Source of the DNA: Nocardia donostiensis
Lineage (GTDB): Bacteria; Actinomycetota; Actinomycetes; Mycobacteriales; Mycobacteriaceae
Length of the DNA: 64,000 nucleotides
Direction: 5' to 3'
NCBI RefSeq assembly: GCF_002081715.1
Contig: NZ_MUKP01000012.1
Location: 90,604 to 154,603 of the forward strand
Part shown: positions 46,295 to 56,437 of the stretch, piece by piece
Numbering within the stretch: the first letter of the stretch is position 1
How the letters are laid out: each line of letters starts with the position of its first letter
The notes under the pieces: generated by a model
Told to the model about the DNA's origin: nothing
The model's input: only the letters and a program-made list of their open reading frames with translations
The model's database searches: none
Translations under genes and position numbers: made by a program

Positions 46295-47200
46295 CTATTC
46301 ACGCACGTAGTAGCGCAGGGTGGCGTATGCGGTGATCCCGGCGAACACCACGCCGACCGGGGCGATGATCAGCGCCGTCGTCGCGATGTCCTCACCGGTG
46401 ATGCGGGGGAACACCTTACTGGCGAACAGGTCGCCGAGGGCTCGGTCGATCACCAGCGGCCGGGCCAGGAACAGCCCTGCCACCGCCAGCAGTGAACCGG
46501 CCAGGGCGGCGACCACCGCTTCCAGCAGGAACGGCAACTGGGTATACCAACGCGTGGCGCCGACCAAGCGCATGATGCCGACCTCGGTGCGGCGCGTGAA
46601 CGCGGCGATCTGCACCATATTCGCAATCAGCAGCAGCGCCGCCAGCGCCTGCAACAGGGCGAGGCCGAACGCGGCGTTGCGCAGCCCGTCGAACAGGCTG
46701 ACCAGCCGGTCGACAATATCCTTGTCATTGCGCACCATACCGACGCCAGGGCGGTCGTAGAACTGCTCGTAGATCGTCGGATACAGCTCGGCGTCGGTCA
46801 TCTTCACCCGCAGCGAGGCGGGCAGCGGGGTTTCGCTCACGTATTCGGCCAGCTCCGGCTGGTCTTTGAAGGTTTTCTCCTTCGCCTCCCGGATCGCGTC
46901 GTCCCGATTGAGGAACTGCACCGATTCCACGCCCTCGACCGCTTTCAGTGCCGACATGAGCGTGCTGCACGGCTCCTGCGAACAATCCGGGTCGTTGGCC
47001 GAAACATCCTCGGTCAGATACAGCCGCACCTCGAGCCGGTCGAGGAAATACTGTTCCGTTTTGTCCGCGATCCGAACTGCCAGCAGACCGCCGCCGAGCA
47101 TGGTCAGCGATACGGCGGTGGTGAGGACCATGGCGATCGTCATCGTCACATTCCGGCGCAGGCCCTCGGAAACCTCGCCGAACAGAAAACTCGCCCGCAT
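46295..47200 (-). CDS. ftsX: Cell-division protein FtsX
   Basis: A 301-aa membrane protein with an N-terminal helix (about 20-45), an extracytoplasmic domain, and three further helices at about 175-200, 220-245 and 270-295. FtsX is the membrane subunit of FtsEX, which activates peptidoglycan hydrolases at the septum. Its start overlaps the ftsE stop (TAATG). Confidence 0.95.
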   Translation of the reverse strand: MRASFLFGEVSEGLRRNVTMTIAMVLTTAVSLTMLGGGLLAVRIADKTEQYFLDRLEVRLYLTEDVSANDPDCSQEPCSTLMSALKAVEGVESVQFLNRDDAIREAKEKTFKDQPELAEYVSETPLPASLRVKMTDAELYPTIYEQFYDRPGVGMVRNDKDIVDRLVSLFDGLRNAAFGLALLQALAALLLIANMVQIAAFTRRTEVGIMRLVGATRWYTQLPFLLEAVVAALAGSLLAVAGLFLARPLVIDRALGDLFASKVFPRITGEDIATTALIIAPVGVVFAGITAYATLRYYVRE

Positions 47201-47889
47201 TACCGCCCCACCCCGTACACGCCGGTCGCTTCGTCGCGCATCAAACGGCCGCGATCGAGTTCCACCACCCGCCTGCGCATCGAATCGACAATGTGATTGT
47301 CGTGTGTCGCCATCAGCACCGTGGTGCCGATGCGGTTGATGCGTTCCAGCAGCATCATGATGTCGGCGCTGGTCTCCGGGTCGAGGTTGCCGGTCGGTTC
47401 ATCGGCGAGCAGCACCAGCGGCCGGTTCACGAACGCGCGAGCGATCGCCACCCGCTGCTGTTCACCACCGGAAAGCTCGCTCGGCAGCCGGTCGGCCTTA
47501 CCTGCCAAACCCACCATGTCCAGCACTTCAGGAACGCTGCGTTCGATGAATTGCCGCCGCTTGCCGATCACCTCCAACGCGAACGCCACATTCTGGGCGA
47601 CGGTCTTCTGCTGCAGCAGCCGGAAATCCTGGAACACACAACCGATGCGCTGACGCAGCTTCGGGACCCGGCGCCCGGGCAATCGGTCGACCCGGAAGTC
47701 GGCGACCTGGATCTCACCCGCGGTCGGAGTCTCCTCTTTCAACAACAACCGCATAAAAGTCGATTTGCCGGACCCGGAAGGCCCGATGATGAAGACGAAT
47801 TCACCTTTTGCCACATCGACGGTGATGTTGTCCAGCGCGGGCCGCGTCGAGGTCTTGTACGACTTACTGACGTTGCGCATGGTGATCAC
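47200..47889 (-). CDS. ftsE: Cell-division ATP-binding protein FtsE
   Basis: A 229-aa ABC ATPase with Walker [10 protein letters not shown], signature LSGGEQQR, and Walker [12 protein letters not shown]. It powers the FtsEX complex with FtsX. Order ftsE-ftsX with 1-bp overlap is typical. It belongs to the prfB-mscS-ftsEX operon. Confidence 0.96.
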   Translation of the reverse strand: MITMRNVSKSYKTSTRPALDNITVDVAKGEFVFIIGPSGSGKSTFMRLLLKEETPTAGEIQVADFRVDRLPGRRVPKLRQRIGCVFQDFRLLQQKTVAQNVAFALEVIGKRRQFIERSVPEVLDMVGLAGKADRLPSELSGGEQQRVAIARAFVNRPLVLLADEPTGNLDPETSADIMMLLERINRIGTTVLMATHDNHIVDSMRRRVVELDRGRLMRDEATGVYGVGR

Positions 47890-47949
47890 GGGGAGCCAGT
47901 GTAACCAGCGCGGATATGTGACCCCGGCCCGCCGCAGCCGGGCAGGGCG

Positions 47950-48099
47950 CTACTTCGCCGAATTCACTGCTACCGGAGCGGTATTCACCGGAGGCACCGA
48001 TTTCGCAGGCGCTGGGGTATCGGGTTTGACGAACAAATACAGCACGAATGTGGCGACCCAGGTTCCCATCAGGACCGCGGTCGATTTACGTGGTCTCAC
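47950..48099 (-). CDS. Small proline-rich membrane protein (Rv3103c-like)
   Basis: A 49-aa product with one membrane helix (TAVLMGTWVATFVLYLFV) and a Pro/Ala/Val tail. The position between the MscS-like gene and ftsE matches mycobacterial Rv3103c, a proline-rich protein. GTG at 48099 overlaps the end of the mscS-like gene by 14 bp. Function unknown. Confidence 0.65.
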   Translation of the reverse strand: MRPRKSTAVLMGTWVATFVLYLFVKPDTPAPAKSVPPVNTAPVAVNSAK

Positions 48100-48967
48100 T
48101 GATTCCCTCCCGGCGCAGCGCCGCCGCCACCCGGACCCGGAGCTCACGGCTCACATCGAATTGTTTACCGGGCAGGGTGCGCGCCACCATCCGAATGTTC
48201 ATCTGGTCCACGGTGAGATCTTCGACACCCATCACCGTCGGCTCGTCCAACAGCAGCGGTTCGAGCCTGCGGTCGCGGTAAGCGTCCTTACCCACCTCGT
48301 GCAACACTTCGTTGATCCTGGTGATATCGGCGCTGGCCGCCACCGGGACATCGATCGCCGCCCGCGCCCAATCCTTCGACAGATTCGTCACTTTGACGAT
48401 CTGACCGTTAGGAACGATGATCACCTCGCCATCAGGATTGCGCAATGTGGTGATCCGCAACGTCACATCCTCGACCGTGCCTTCGGCCGGGTCCCCCGCG
48501 CCGGTGACCGAAATACGCACCACATCCCCGAACCCGTACTGGCGCTCGGTGATCAGAAAAAACCCCGCCAATATGTCCTGCACGATCCGCTGCGCACCGA
48601 AACCCAACGCTGCGCCGAGCACCGCCGCCGGGGCAACCAGACCGGTCATCGCGAAACCGAGCCGCTGCAGCACCTCCATCCCGACCAGCACATACGCGAT
48701 GGTCAACACCACCCACGTCAGGACCTGCGCCAGCGCATGCCGATGCTTGGCGGCCTCCGAACGCACCAGCACATCGCTGCCCTGGAACCCCGCGTCGATC
48801 CGCCTGGTGACCCGGTCCCGGACGTAGGTGGCGAACCTGCCGAACAGCACCGCCCCCAGCACCAGCAGCACGATCTCCAGCCCCGAAGACCGCAACCAGG
48901 AGGTGAAGTCGGCGGACAAGGACAACGACAATGCCATGACGGCGGTCTCGCTGCCCGAGAGGTGCAT
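48086..48967 (-). CDS. MscS-type mechanosensitive channel (Rv3104c-like)
   Basis: A 293-aa protein with three membrane helices in the first 120 residues, the Gly/Ala-rich pore helix LGAALGFGAQRIVQDILAGFFLI and the beta domain (VPNGQIVKVTNLSKDWARA). Small MscS channels release solutes under osmotic downshock. Its start overlaps the prfB stop (TGATG) and it ends inside the next small gene, so the operon is tightly coupled. Confidence 0.88.
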   Translation of the reverse strand: MHLSGSETAVMALSLSLSADFTSWLRSSGLEIVLLVLGAVLFGRFATYVRDRVTRRIDAGFQGSDVLVRSEAAKHRHALAQVLTWVVLTIAYVLVGMEVLQRLGFAMTGLVAPAAVLGAALGFGAQRIVQDILAGFFLITERQYGFGDVVRISVTGAGDPAEGTVEDVTLRITTLRNPDGEVIIVPNGQIVKVTNLSKDWARAAIDVPVAASADITRINEVLHEVGKDAYRDRRLEPLLLDEPTVMGVEDLTVDQMNIRMVARTLPGKQFDVSRELRVRVAAALRREGISETT

Positions 48968-50082
48968 CAGGCCACCTGCTCTCGCATTCGCCAGCGAATA
49001 CCGCTTTCGATGAACCCATCGATCTCACCGTCGAGTACCGCCGACGGATTGTTGACCTCGTAGTTGGTGCGCAGATCCTTGACCATCTGGTACGGGTGCA
49101 GCACATACGAGCGCATCTGGTTGCCCCAGGAAGCGCCCTCATTGGTTTTGAGCGCATCCATTTCGGCGCGCTCCTGCTGCCGTTTGCGCTCCAGCAGTTT
49201 GGCCTGCAGCACTCGCATGGCCGCGACCTTGTTCTGCAGCTGCGATTTCTCGTTCTGACAGGTGACCACGATGCCAGTCGGGATATGGGTGATGCGGACC
49301 GCGGAGTCAGTGGTGTTGACGCTCTGGCCACCCGGACCCGACGAGCGGTACACGTCGACCCGGATATCGGTTTCCGGTACCTCGATATGGTCGGTGGTCT
49401 CCACCACCGGCAGCACCTCGACCTCGGCGAACGAGGTCTGCCTACGCCCCTGGTTGTCGAACGGGCTGATCCGGACCAGCCGGTGCGTGCCCATCTCCAC
49501 CGACAGCGTGCCGTAAGCGTACGGGGTCTTCACGGCGAAGGTGGCGCTCTTGATCCCGGCCTCTTCGGCATAGGAGGTCTCGTAAACCTCCACCGAATAC
49601 TTGTGCCGGTCGGCCCAGCGGATGTACATGCGCATCAGCATCTCCGCCCAGTCGGCGGCGTCCACACCACCCGCACCGGAGCGGATATTGACCAGCGCGT
49701 CACGTTTGTCGTATTCGCCCGATAGCAGCGTGCGGACCTCCATGGCCTCCACATCGCTGCGCAACGTGGCACGCTCGGCGTCGGCGTCGGCCATGGCGGC
49801 GGTTTTGGCCTCGCCCTCTTCCTCCTCCGCCAGCTCGTAGAGCACCGGCATATCCTCCAGCCGCTGCCGCAGCTCCTCCACCCGGCGCAGCTCGCCCTGG
49901 GCATGAGACAGCTCGCTGGTCACCCGCTGCGCATGCTCCTGGTCGTTCCACAACTCGGGATCGGCTGCCTGATGCTCCAGCTCGTCGATACGACGGCGCA
50001 GCTCCTCGATATCGAGGACAGACTCGACGGTCTTCAAGGTCGCGTCGAGTTCGGCGAGATCGGCGGTAACGTCTGGCTGCAC
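48967..50082 (-). CDS. prfB: Peptide chain release factor 2
   Basis: A 371-aa class I release factor with the GGQ catalytic motif ([16 protein letters not shown]) and the RF2 anticodon motif SPF ([12 protein letters not shown]), so it reads UGA/UAA. The frame is continuous: there is no programmed +1 frameshift as in E. coli. GTG at 50082 aligns with the mycobacterial start; upstream codons are the dispersed repeat. First gene of the prfB-mscS-small-ftsE-ftsX operon. Confidence 0.95.
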   Translation of the reverse strand: MQPDVTADLAELDATLKTVESVLDIEELRRRIDELEHQAADPELWNDQEHAQRVTSELSHAQGELRRVEELRQRLEDMPVLYELAEEEEGEAKTAAMADADAERATLRSDVEAMEVRTLLSGEYDKRDALVNIRSGAGGVDAADWAEMLMRMYIRWADRHKYSVEVYETSYAEEAGIKSATFAVKTPYAYGTLSVEMGTHRLVRISPFDNQGRRQTSFAEVEVLPVVETTDHIEVPETDIRVDVYRSSGPGGQSVNTTDSAVRITHIPTGIVVTCQNEKSQLQNKVAAMRVLQAKLLERKRQQERAEMDALKTNEGASWGNQMRSYVLHPYQMVKDLRTNYEVNNPSAVLDGEIDGFIESGIRWRMREQVA

Positions 50083-50097
50083 GATGAACAAGGCTAC

Positions 50098-50210
50098 TAG
50101 GCGTACCTCCGCCTTCGCTCCGGCCGTGCGCATTTATCCGCACCACTGCCTAAGTGCGGCTGTTGGGGTCTGCCCGTCTACCGCTTTTGCTCGAACACGC
50201 GGCCTGCTCG
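50098..50210 (+). repeat. Dispersed intergenic repeat, copy 2
   Basis: Starts at 50101 with a 23-bp perfect copy of 7081-7103 and continues with GGTCTGCCCG (about 50169) and CGCTTTTGCTCG, the order seen in copy 1. It sits just upstream of prfB. Confidence 0.7.
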
Positions 50211-50288
50211 GCGGGCTCGCGTTGAGAGGGAAGGGGTGCCGTCGTCAGGCACGCATCCACGTCGGTGTGCTGGTCGAGGGGCCGCTGG

Positions 50289-51140
50289 TTATCCGGACAC
50301 CGCGCGTAGCGCGCCGGGGTGTCTGCCGGTGAGCTCGTCCAGTGCGGTGGAGGTGGCGGCGTCGGCGGGGAGGTACACAATGAGTTGCTGGTCGTCGTCG
50401 GCGGACAGGTCCAGGGTTTCGTAGGCCAGCCGCAACGCGCCGACCCAGGGATGGTCCAGCCTGGTTACGCCGGTGGCCGCGGGCAGGTTCGGTACGGTCG
50501 TCACCCGATCGGTGAATTCCGCGCCCGCGGTAATGGTCAGCTGGTCTGCCAAGGCTGCGATCTCGGGGTCGGCGCGGAACGGTCCCTGTTTGAGTGAGGC
50601 GACCAGATGATCGGCCATATGCCCCCACTCCGGGTAGAGCTCGCGTGCCCGTTCATCGGAGAAGACGAACTGGGCGAGGTTCACGTGCGGCTCGTCGTCG
50701 AACAGCCCGGCAGGCTCCATCAGCCGCCGGAAGCCGTCGGTGTAGGCCAACACCTCGGTGAGTCCGTTGACGACCATCGCCGCGGCGGGTTCCAATCGCC
50801 CTAGCAAGGCCCTGACCTGGGCGCGGACCTGCTGGTTCGGCCGGGCACCGCCCAAACAGTGGAAACCGCTGTCGCCCTTGGTCAACCGGTGCAGGTGGAC
50901 ACGTTCGGTGGGGGTCAGGCACAACGCGTCGGCGAGCGCGGCCAGAACCTGCGGTGACGGGTTCCGGTCGCGACCCTGCTCGAGCCGGGTGATGTACTCC
51001 ACGCTCACCCCGGCAAGAGTCGCCAGCTCCGCTCGCCGCAACCCCGGTGCGCGACGGCGCGGACCGGTGGGCAGCCCCACCCGCGCCGGATTCAGCGCGT
51101 CACGACGGCTGCGTAGGAACAACCCGAGCTCGTTACTCAC
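50289..51140 (-). CDS. XRE regulator with MmyB-like ligand domain
   Basis: A 283-aa protein: N-terminal HTH (LRRAELATLAGVSVEYITRLEQGRDRNPS) followed by an MmyB-type domain (residues about 115-280). These proteins often regulate an adjacent divergent oxidoreductase; here the FMN reductase at 51284 fits. A TACGTT -10 lies 6 nt before the GTG, suggesting a leaderless start. Confidence 0.85.
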   Translation of the reverse strand: MSNELGLFLRSRRDALNPARVGLPTGPRRRAPGLRRAELATLAGVSVEYITRLEQGRDRNPSPQVLAALADALCLTPTERVHLHRLTKGDSGFHCLGGARPNQQVRAQVRALLGRLEPAAAMVVNGLTEVLAYTDGFRRLMEPAGLFDDEPHVNLAQFVFSDERARELYPEWGHMADHLVASLKQGPFRADPEIAALADQLTITAGAEFTDRVTTVPNLPAATGVTRLDHPWVGALRLAYETLDLSADDDQQLIVYLPADAATSTALDELTGRHPGALRAVSG

Positions 51141-51146
51141 TGGTCC

Positions 51147-51152
51147 AACGTA
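51147..51152 (-). promoter_or_regulatory. -10 box of a leaderless start
   Basis: On the minus strand TACGTT ends 6 nt before the GTG at 51140; no Shine-Dalgarno. Confidence 0.45.
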
Positions 51153-51283
51153 GCGGGATCGGATCGGCTCAGGGTGGCCGTGGCAGTACCACTCTCGCGA
51201 CGGTCTCCCCACCGTGCCAGCCGGGCGGCAGATTGTCGGGCAGGTGGTGGCCGACCGGTCACCCGACGTGAAGGAGAACACCA

Positions 51284-51883
51284 ATGACCGGTACCTCGTT
51301 ACGACTCGGCGTGATCGTCGGCAGTGTGCGCGACGGCCGCTTCGGTCCCGTGGTCGCCTCGTGGTTCGCCGCCGAGGCTGCGCGGCACGGCCGTTTCGAG
51401 ATCGACGTGATCGACCTCGCCGAATTCGATATCCCGCTGGAACTGCCCGCGGTGCCCCCGGCGCTGGAGCCGAACCCCGAACGCCCGGCGGGAATGCGCG
51501 AGCTGAGCCGGCGCCTGGAGGCCGCCGACGCGTTCGTGATCGTCACCCCCGATTACAACCGCAGCTTCCCTGCCTCGCTGAAAGCCGTGATCGACTGGCA
51601 TTTCACTCAGTGGCAGGCGAAAGCGGTCGCCTTCGTCGGTTACAGCGGCGCCAGCGGCGGACTACTGGCCATCGAACAGCTACGGCAGGTATTCAACGAA
51701 CTCGACGCGCACACGGTCCGGGAGTACGTGTCCTTCCCCCGCTACTACCTGTCGTTCGACGAGGAAGGCCGGTTGCGTGAGCCCGAAGAACCTGCTGCCG
51801 CGGCGCGAACCGTGCTCGACCGGCTGCACTGGTGGGCGGAGGCGCTGGCGGTAGCGCGGAGGGTGCCGGCCGCGGCCTCGTAG
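51284..51883 (+). CDS. NADPH-dependent FMN reductase family protein
   Basis: A 199-aa flavodoxin-fold protein with the FMN phosphate loop VGSVRDGRFGP and the PDYNRSFPASLKAVIDW block. Family members reduce FMN or quinones with NAD(P)H. AAGGAGAACACC precedes the ATG. It diverges from the MmyB-type regulator (143 bp), its likely controller. Confidence 0.87.
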   Translation: MTGTSLRLGVIVGSVRDGRFGPVVASWFAAEAARHGRFEIDVIDLAEFDIPLELPAVPPALEPNPERPAGMRELSRRLEAADAFVIVTPDYNRSFPASLKAVIDWHFTQWQAKAVAFVGYSGASGGLLAIEQLRQVFNELDAHTVREYVSFPRYYLSFDEEGRLREPEEPAAAARTVLDRLHWWAEALAVARRVPAAAS

Positions 51884-51981
51884 TCGGCAGCGGGTTGCCC
51901 AGCCTCGGTCCGATCGGTGCGCGGGGCGGCAGTGGCCTCGCCGAGCTCTGTGGCGGTCGTGACCGTATGCGGGCTGCCCGA

Positions 51982-51987
51982 TAGGGT
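51982..51987 (+). promoter_or_regulatory. -10 box of a leaderless start
   Basis: TAGGGT, 6 nt, then the GTG at 51994. No Shine-Dalgarno. Confidence 0.5.
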
Positions 51988-51993
51988 CGGTAC

Positions 51994-52794
51994 GTGGCTG
52001 CTCACTCCTCCGATCTGGAACTCGCCCTGCGGCTCGCCGACGAGGCGGATGCGATCACCCGGGAACGGTTCGGTGCGCTGGATCTGAAGGTCGACGCCAA
52101 ACCAGATCTGACGCCCGTCTCCGACGCCGATGTGGCGGTGGAGCAGGCGATCCGCCGGATGCTGCGGCACGGCAGACCCGAAGATCCGGTGCTGGGGGAG
52201 GAATTCGGCGGGGATGCCGAATTCACCGGGCGGCAGTGGGTGATCGACCCCATCGACGGGACGAAGAACTTCGTACGTGGTGTCCCGGTGTGGGCGACCC
52301 TGATCGCATTACTGGAGGACGGTGTGCCGGTGGTGGGTGTGGTCAGCGCCCCCGCCTTGGCACGCCGCTGGTGGGCGGGGGTCGGGCAGGGAGCATGGTC
52401 CAGCTTCCATCCGGGTGCGCCGAAGCCGATCACCGTGTCGGCGGTCACCGGCCTCGACTCGGCCAGCCTCGCCATCTCCAGCCTGTCCGGGTGGCGCGAC
52501 CGCGGCCTGCGGGAGCAGCTCATCGACTTCACCGACGAGGTGTGGCGGGTGCGCGGCTACGGCGATTTCCTCAACTACTGCCTGGTCGCCGAAGGTGCGG
52601 TCGATATCGCCACCGAACCCGAGGTGTCGCTGTGGGATCTCGCGGCCCTGGACATCCTCGTCCGCGAGGCAGGCGGCACCTTCACCTCGCTGTCCGGCGA
52701 ACCCGGCCCGCACGGTGGGGACGCGATCGCCACCAACGGCCACCTGCATGAGGAAGCCCTGCGCCGACTACAGCCTCGAGCTACCGGACAATAG
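51994..52794 (+). CDS. hisN: Histidinol-phosphatase, inositol-monophosphatase family
   Basis: A 266-aa Mg-dependent phosphatase with the three metal motifs [21 protein letters not shown] and [15 protein letters not shown]. In actinobacteria the HisN member dephosphorylates histidinol phosphate in histidine synthesis. It is not in a his operon here, as is usual in mycobacteria. GTG start with leaderless spacing. Confidence 0.85.
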   Translation: MAAHSSDLELALRLADEADAITRERFGALDLKVDAKPDLTPVSDADVAVEQAIRRMLRHGRPEDPVLGEEFGGDAEFTGRQWVIDPIDGTKNFVRGVPVWATLIALLEDGVPVVGVVSAPALARRWWAGVGQGAWSSFHPGAPKPITVSAVTGLDSASLAISSLSGWRDRGLREQLIDFTDEVWRVRGYGDFLNYCLVAEGAVDIATEPEVSLWDLAALDILVREAGGTFTSLSGEPGPHGGDAIATNGHLHEEALRRLQPRATGQ

Positions 52795-53112
52795 CCAAGG
52801 CTCAGGACCGGTTGCCAAGGATTTCTCGAACAGCATGACACTGGCGGGGCCCTGGCACTGCGGCGGAAGCGGGAACTCACGGAACTCGGTGAAACCGTGG
52901 GTCACGTGTCACCTTCGTGGTCCGAGGAGTGGCGGCCACCGGAGCGGTACGGTGGCGTGGAATTCAACCGCCATGGAAGACAAATCAGTCCACGCTGCCG
53001 CACCGGACCCGTGGAGAGCGGCGGGCGACCGGGGTTTGTCCGCATGTGGACAACTTTCGCGAAGCGGCTGCTCGAGCAGCCTTGGCGGGGTCCGGGTGTC
53101 GGGCGGCGCTCG
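52795..53112 (+). other. Intergenic region without a supported gene
   Basis: About 320 nt between hisN and recQ. Short frames on both strands do not resemble known proteins. No terminator or repeat of note. Confidence 0.4.
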
Positions 53113-53118
53113 TAGGAT
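53113..53118 (+). promoter_or_regulatory. -10 box of a leaderless start
   Basis: TAGGAT, 6 nt, then the GTG at 53125. Confidence 0.55.
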
Positions 53119-53124
53119 GGCCGC

Positions 53125-55026
53125 GTGACTTCCGCCGACACCCAGCACCTCGCGAATCCCACCGCCGACACCGACATCGATGCGGCGCATCAGGTTCTAC
53201 GCCGGGTATTCGGTTACGACAGTTTCCGTGGTGAACAGCGTGCCATCGTGAACCATGTGGTCGGCGGCGGCGATGCGCTGGTGCTCATGCCCACCGGAGG
53301 CGGGAAATCGCTGTGCTACCAGGTGCCTGCGCTTGTCCGGCCGGGCGTCGGGATCGTGGTGTCGCCGCTGATCGCGCTCATGCAGGATCAGGTGGATGCG
53401 CTCAGCGCGCTCGGGGTCCGCGCCGGATTCTTGAACTCCACCCAGAATCCGGACGAGCGCCGCATGGTCGAGGCGCAGTTCGTGGCCGGTGAACTCGATC
53501 TGCTCTATCTGGCGCCGGAACGGCTGCGCTTGGAAGCCACCGCGCGGCTGTTCGACCGCGGCAAGATCGCGCTGTTCGCCATCGACGAAGCGCACTGCGT
53601 CTCCCAATGGGGCCACGATTTCCGGCCCGACTATCTGGCGCTGTCGCTGCTGCACGAACGCTGGCCCGACGTTCCCCGGATCGCGCTCACCGCCACAGCC
53701 ACCCAGAAAACCCGCGACGAGATCATCGAACGCCTGGACCTGCACGGTGCGCGCCGATTCGTCGCCAGTTTCGATCGGCCCAACATCCAGTACCGGATCG
53801 AACCGAAGAACCGCCCCGACCGGCAACTGCTCGACTTCATCCGCACCGAGCACCCCGGCGACGCGGGCATCGTCTACTGCCTGTCCCGCAATTCCGTGGA
53901 GAAGACCGCGGCGTTCCTCACCGAAAACGGTGTCACCGCCGTGCCGTATCACGCTGGTCTGGACAACCGCACCCGCGCCGAGAACCAGGCTCGTTTCCTG
54001 CGCGAAGACGGTCTCGTGGTGGTCGCCACCATCGCCTTCGGGATGGGCATCGACAAACCCGATGTCCGCTTCGTCGCCCACCTCGACCTGCCGAAATCGG
54101 TGGAGGGCTACTACCAGGAAACCGGGCGAGCGGGCCGGGACGGGCTGGCCTCGACCGCATGGATGGTCTATGGCCTCAACGATGTGGTGCAGCAGCGCAA
54201 ACTGATCGATGCCTCCGAAGGCGACGCCGCCCACCGCAGGCAACTGCAGCTGCACCTGGACGCGATGCTCGCCCTGTGCGAAACGGTGCACTGCCGCCGT
54301 ACCCAGCTCCTCGCCTATTTCGGCCAGCCCGCCGAGCCGTGCGGTAACTGCGACACCTGCCTCACCCCGCCCGAATCCTGGGACGGGACGGTGGCCGCGC
54401 AGAAACTCCTGTCGACGGTGCTGCGGCTGAAACGCGAACGCGGGCAGAGTTTCGGCGCGGGCCACCTGATCGACATCCTGCTCGGCAAGATGAACCAGAA
54501 GGTGCAGCAGTACGACCACCATGAGCTGACCGTCTTCGGCGTCGGTACCGAACTGCGTGATGTGGAGTGGCGCGGTGTGATCCGGCAACTGCTCGCCCAG
54601 CGGCTGCTCGCGGTGCACGGCGACTACGGTGTGCTCACCCTGACCGAAGACAGCAACGCCGTGCTGTTCGACGGGCGCAAGGTGCTGTTACGCCGGGAAC
54701 CTGAACAGGCCACCCCTGCCCGCGCGGTCCGCTCCGCCAAAACCGCCAGGGCCGCCAAGGCCACCCCCGCCGATCTGGCGCCCGAAGACGTTGCGCTGTT
54801 CGAGCAGCTGCGCGAGTGGCGCGCCACCACCGCCAAGGAGCAGGGTGTACCCGCCTACGTCGTCTTCCACGACGCCACCCTCCGCGATATCGCCGCCAGC
54901 AAACCCACCGACCTGCCCGGCCTCGCCGCGATCAGCGGAGTGGGGGATAGCAAACTCGCCCGCTACGGCGAACAGGTGATCGAGCTGCTCGCCACTGCGA
55001 TGGACACATCCGGGGCGCAGGTGTGA
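53125..55026 (+). CDS. recQ: ATP-dependent DNA helicase RecQ
   Basis: A 633-aa RecQ helicase: Walker [25 protein letters not shown] (motif II and the aromatic-rich loop), [10 protein letters not shown] (motif VI), a zinc-binding C...CGNCDTC region, a winged helix and a C-terminal HRDC domain (LFEQLREWR...[16 protein letters not shown]). RecQ unwinds recombination intermediates. M. tuberculosis lacks a typical RecQ, so it is a difference from that species. GTG start with leaderless spacing. Confidence 0.94.
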   Translation: MTSADTQHLANPTADTDIDAAHQVLRRVFGYDSFRGEQRAIVNHVVGGGDALVLMPTGGGKSLCYQVPALVRPGVGIVVSPLIALMQDQVDALSALGVRAGFLNSTQNPDERRMVEAQFVAGELDLLYLAPERLRLEATARLFDRGKIALFAIDEAHCVSQWGHDFRPDYLALSLLHERWPDVPRIALTATATQKTRDEIIERLDLHGARRFVASFDRPNIQYRIEPKNRPDRQLLDFIRTEHPGDAGIVYCLSRNSVEKTAAFLTENGVTAVPYHAGLDNRTRAENQARFLREDGLVVVATIAFGMGIDKPDVRFVAHLDLPKSVEGYYQETGRAGRDGLASTAWMVYGLNDVVQQRKLIDASEGDAAHRRQLQLHLDAMLALCETVHCRRTQLLAYFGQPAEPCGNCDTCLTPPESWDGTVAAQKLLSTVLRLKRERGQSFGAGHLIDILLGKMNQKVQQYDHHELTVFGVGTELRDVEWRGVIRQLLAQRLLAVHGDYGVLTLTEDSNAVLFDGRKVLLRREPEQATPARAVRSAKTARAAKATPADLAPEDVALFEQLREWRATTAKEQGVPAYVVFHDATLRDIAASKPTDLPGLAAISGVGDSKLARYGEQVIELLATAMDTSGAQV

Positions 55027-55141
55027 GAAATCTGCCCACCATGCCGCGGGCCCACTGTTCCGGCGGGGCATAAGGGGCGGCCGGGACGAAACGGCAGCAC
55101 ACTCCCCGTTCGTCTTTCTCCACCGGGACCGGGCCGGCGAC

Positions 55142-55147
55142 TAGCGT
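55142..55147 (+). promoter_or_regulatory. -10 box of a leaderless start
   Basis: TAGCGT, 7 nt, then the ATG at 55155. Confidence 0.45.
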
Positions 55148-55154
55148 GCCATCT

Positions 55155-55370
55155 ATGACATCCGGTGACGAGCTCGGCAGCGACGGCTTCCCCAACTCGC
55201 CGGCCCCCGATCTGCCGCCGATGAACCACCGGCGCACGGATCCCGCCGTCGACACCGGCTGGCTGAACCGCGGCGGACAGGCTCGGCGGCGCCGTAGGCT
55301 ACCCCGCCTGTCGACCGTGCTGCTGGTCGCCGCGTTCCTCGCGATCCTTGTGCTGTACCTGGCGCTGTGA
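55155..55370 (+). CDS. Small C-tail-anchored membrane protein
   Basis: A 71-aa protein: an acidic Pro-rich N-terminus, a basic patch (ARRRRRLPR) and one C-terminal membrane helix ([20 protein letters not shown]), so the N-terminus should face the cytoplasm. It lies 65 bp before smpB. Function unknown. Confidence 0.6.
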   Translation: MTSGDELGSDGFPNSPAPDLPPMNHRRTDPAVDTGWLNRGGQARRRRRLPRLSTVLLVAAFLAILVLYLAL

Positions 55371-55422
55371 CCGAACCGACTCGCGTCGGTACTCCGGGAA
55401 TAAACCGGTTGCTCCGCGGCCT

Positions 55423-55428
55423 TATGGT
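55423..55428 (+). promoter_or_regulatory. -10 box of a leaderless smpB start
   Basis: TATGGT, 7 nt, then the ATG at 55436. Confidence 0.5.
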
Positions 55429-55435
55429 TGTCGGC

Positions 55436-55909
55436 ATGAAGGAGAAAGGGCGCAAGGTCATCGCGACCAACCGCCGGGCGCGGCACAACTACACGATTCT
55501 GGACACCTATGAGGCCGGGATCGCGCTGGTCGGTACCGAGGTCAAGAGTCTGCGCGAGGGCAAGGCCTCGCTGGTGGACGCCTTCGCGACGGTGGACAAC
55601 GGCGAAGTGTGGCTGCGTGGCCTGCACATCCCGGAGTTCAGCCACGGCACCTGGACCAACCACTCCCCGCGCCGGGTGCGGAAGCTGCTACTGCACAAAC
55701 GCGAGATCGAACGCCTGGTCGGCAAGTCGCGCGAAGGAAACCAGACCCTGGTGCCGCTGTCGATGTACTTCTCCGACGGCAAGGTGAAGGTCGAGCTGGC
55801 CCTGGCGAAGGGTAAACAGGACTACGACAAGCGCCAAGACCTGGCTCGCCGCACCGCCGAACGTGAGGTGACCAGGGAGCTCGGCAGGCGCATCAAAGGC
55901 ATGCGCTGA
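55436..55909 (+). CDS. smpB: SsrA-binding protein SmpB
   Basis: A 157-aa protein with the SmpB OB fold ([38 protein letters not shown]) and the basic C-terminal tail ([24 protein letters not shown]) that enters the mRNA channel. It delivers tmRNA to stalled ribosomes. ssrA begins 97 bp downstream. In mycobacteria smpB follows ftsX; here it lies 9 kb away on the other strand. The ATG at 55436 is chosen by family length and the -10 box. Confidence 0.95.
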   Translation: MKEKGRKVIATNRRARHNYTILDTYEAGIALVGTEVKSLREGKASLVDAFATVDNGEVWLRGLHIPEFSHGTWTNHSPRRVRKLLLHKREIERLVGKSREGNQTLVPLSMYFSDGKVKVELALAKGKQDYDKRQDLARRTAEREVTRELGRRIKGMR

Positions 55910-56005
55910 GCCCGGTTCCTCGGTGTGAGCCGTGGCGAAAAATGGGAATGAATCTTGGTGAGCAAGGTGTTAACATGACTAGCCCGGCAAGGTGCCGGGA
56001 CGTAC

Positions 56006-56374
56006 GGGGCTGAACGGTTTCGACTGCGTACGTTGATTCAGGGGAAGCGTGTCGGTGCAGGCAAGAGACCACCGTAAGCGTCGTTGCAACCAATTAAGCG
56101 CCGATTCTCATCAGCGCGAGTACGCTCTCGCTGCCTAAGCGACAGCGTCTCTGTCGGCCCGGAATATGCCCTCGGTTCCGGTGCCGGCATCAGCTAGAGG
56201 GCTCACCGTTCTACTCGGTCGCGGAGTAGGGCGGGACATTCAACAGCGACTGGGATCGTCATCCCGGCTTGTTCGCGAGACCGGGAGATCCGAGTAGAGG
56301 CACAGCGAACTGCACACGGAGAAGCCTTGATGACGCGGCGGAGGACCCGGGTTCGATTCCCGGCAGCTCCACCA
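56006..56374 (+). ncRNA. ssrA: Transfer-messenger RNA (tmRNA)
   Basis: Begins GGGGCTGAACGG and ends with a T-arm and CAGCTCCACCA; the ends pair as a 7-bp tRNA-like acceptor stem with CCA encoded. The tag frame at 56100-56135 reads ADSHQREYALAA and stops at 56136-56138 (TAA). It rescues ribosomes stalled on broken mRNA with SmpB, encoded just upstream. A strong terminator follows. Confidence 0.97.
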
Positions 56375-56376
56375 GG

Positions 56377-56414
56377 GCCCCTCACCTGTTCCCCAGGTGA
56401 GGGGCTTTTTCTTT
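56377..56414 (+). terminator. Rho-independent terminator of ssrA
   Basis: A 12-bp stem (56377-56388 with 56394-56405), then CTTTTTCTTT. Confidence 0.92.
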
Positions 56415-56437
56415 GCCCGTCGGTAGTAACCCGGCCC

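Noticed and set aside
47765..49063. Plus-strand 432-aa frame
   Set aside because: Antisense shadow of ftsE, the small gene and the MscS-like gene.
48967..50082. Programmed +1 frameshift in prfB
   Set aside because: The frame is continuous from the GTG with no early in-frame stop.
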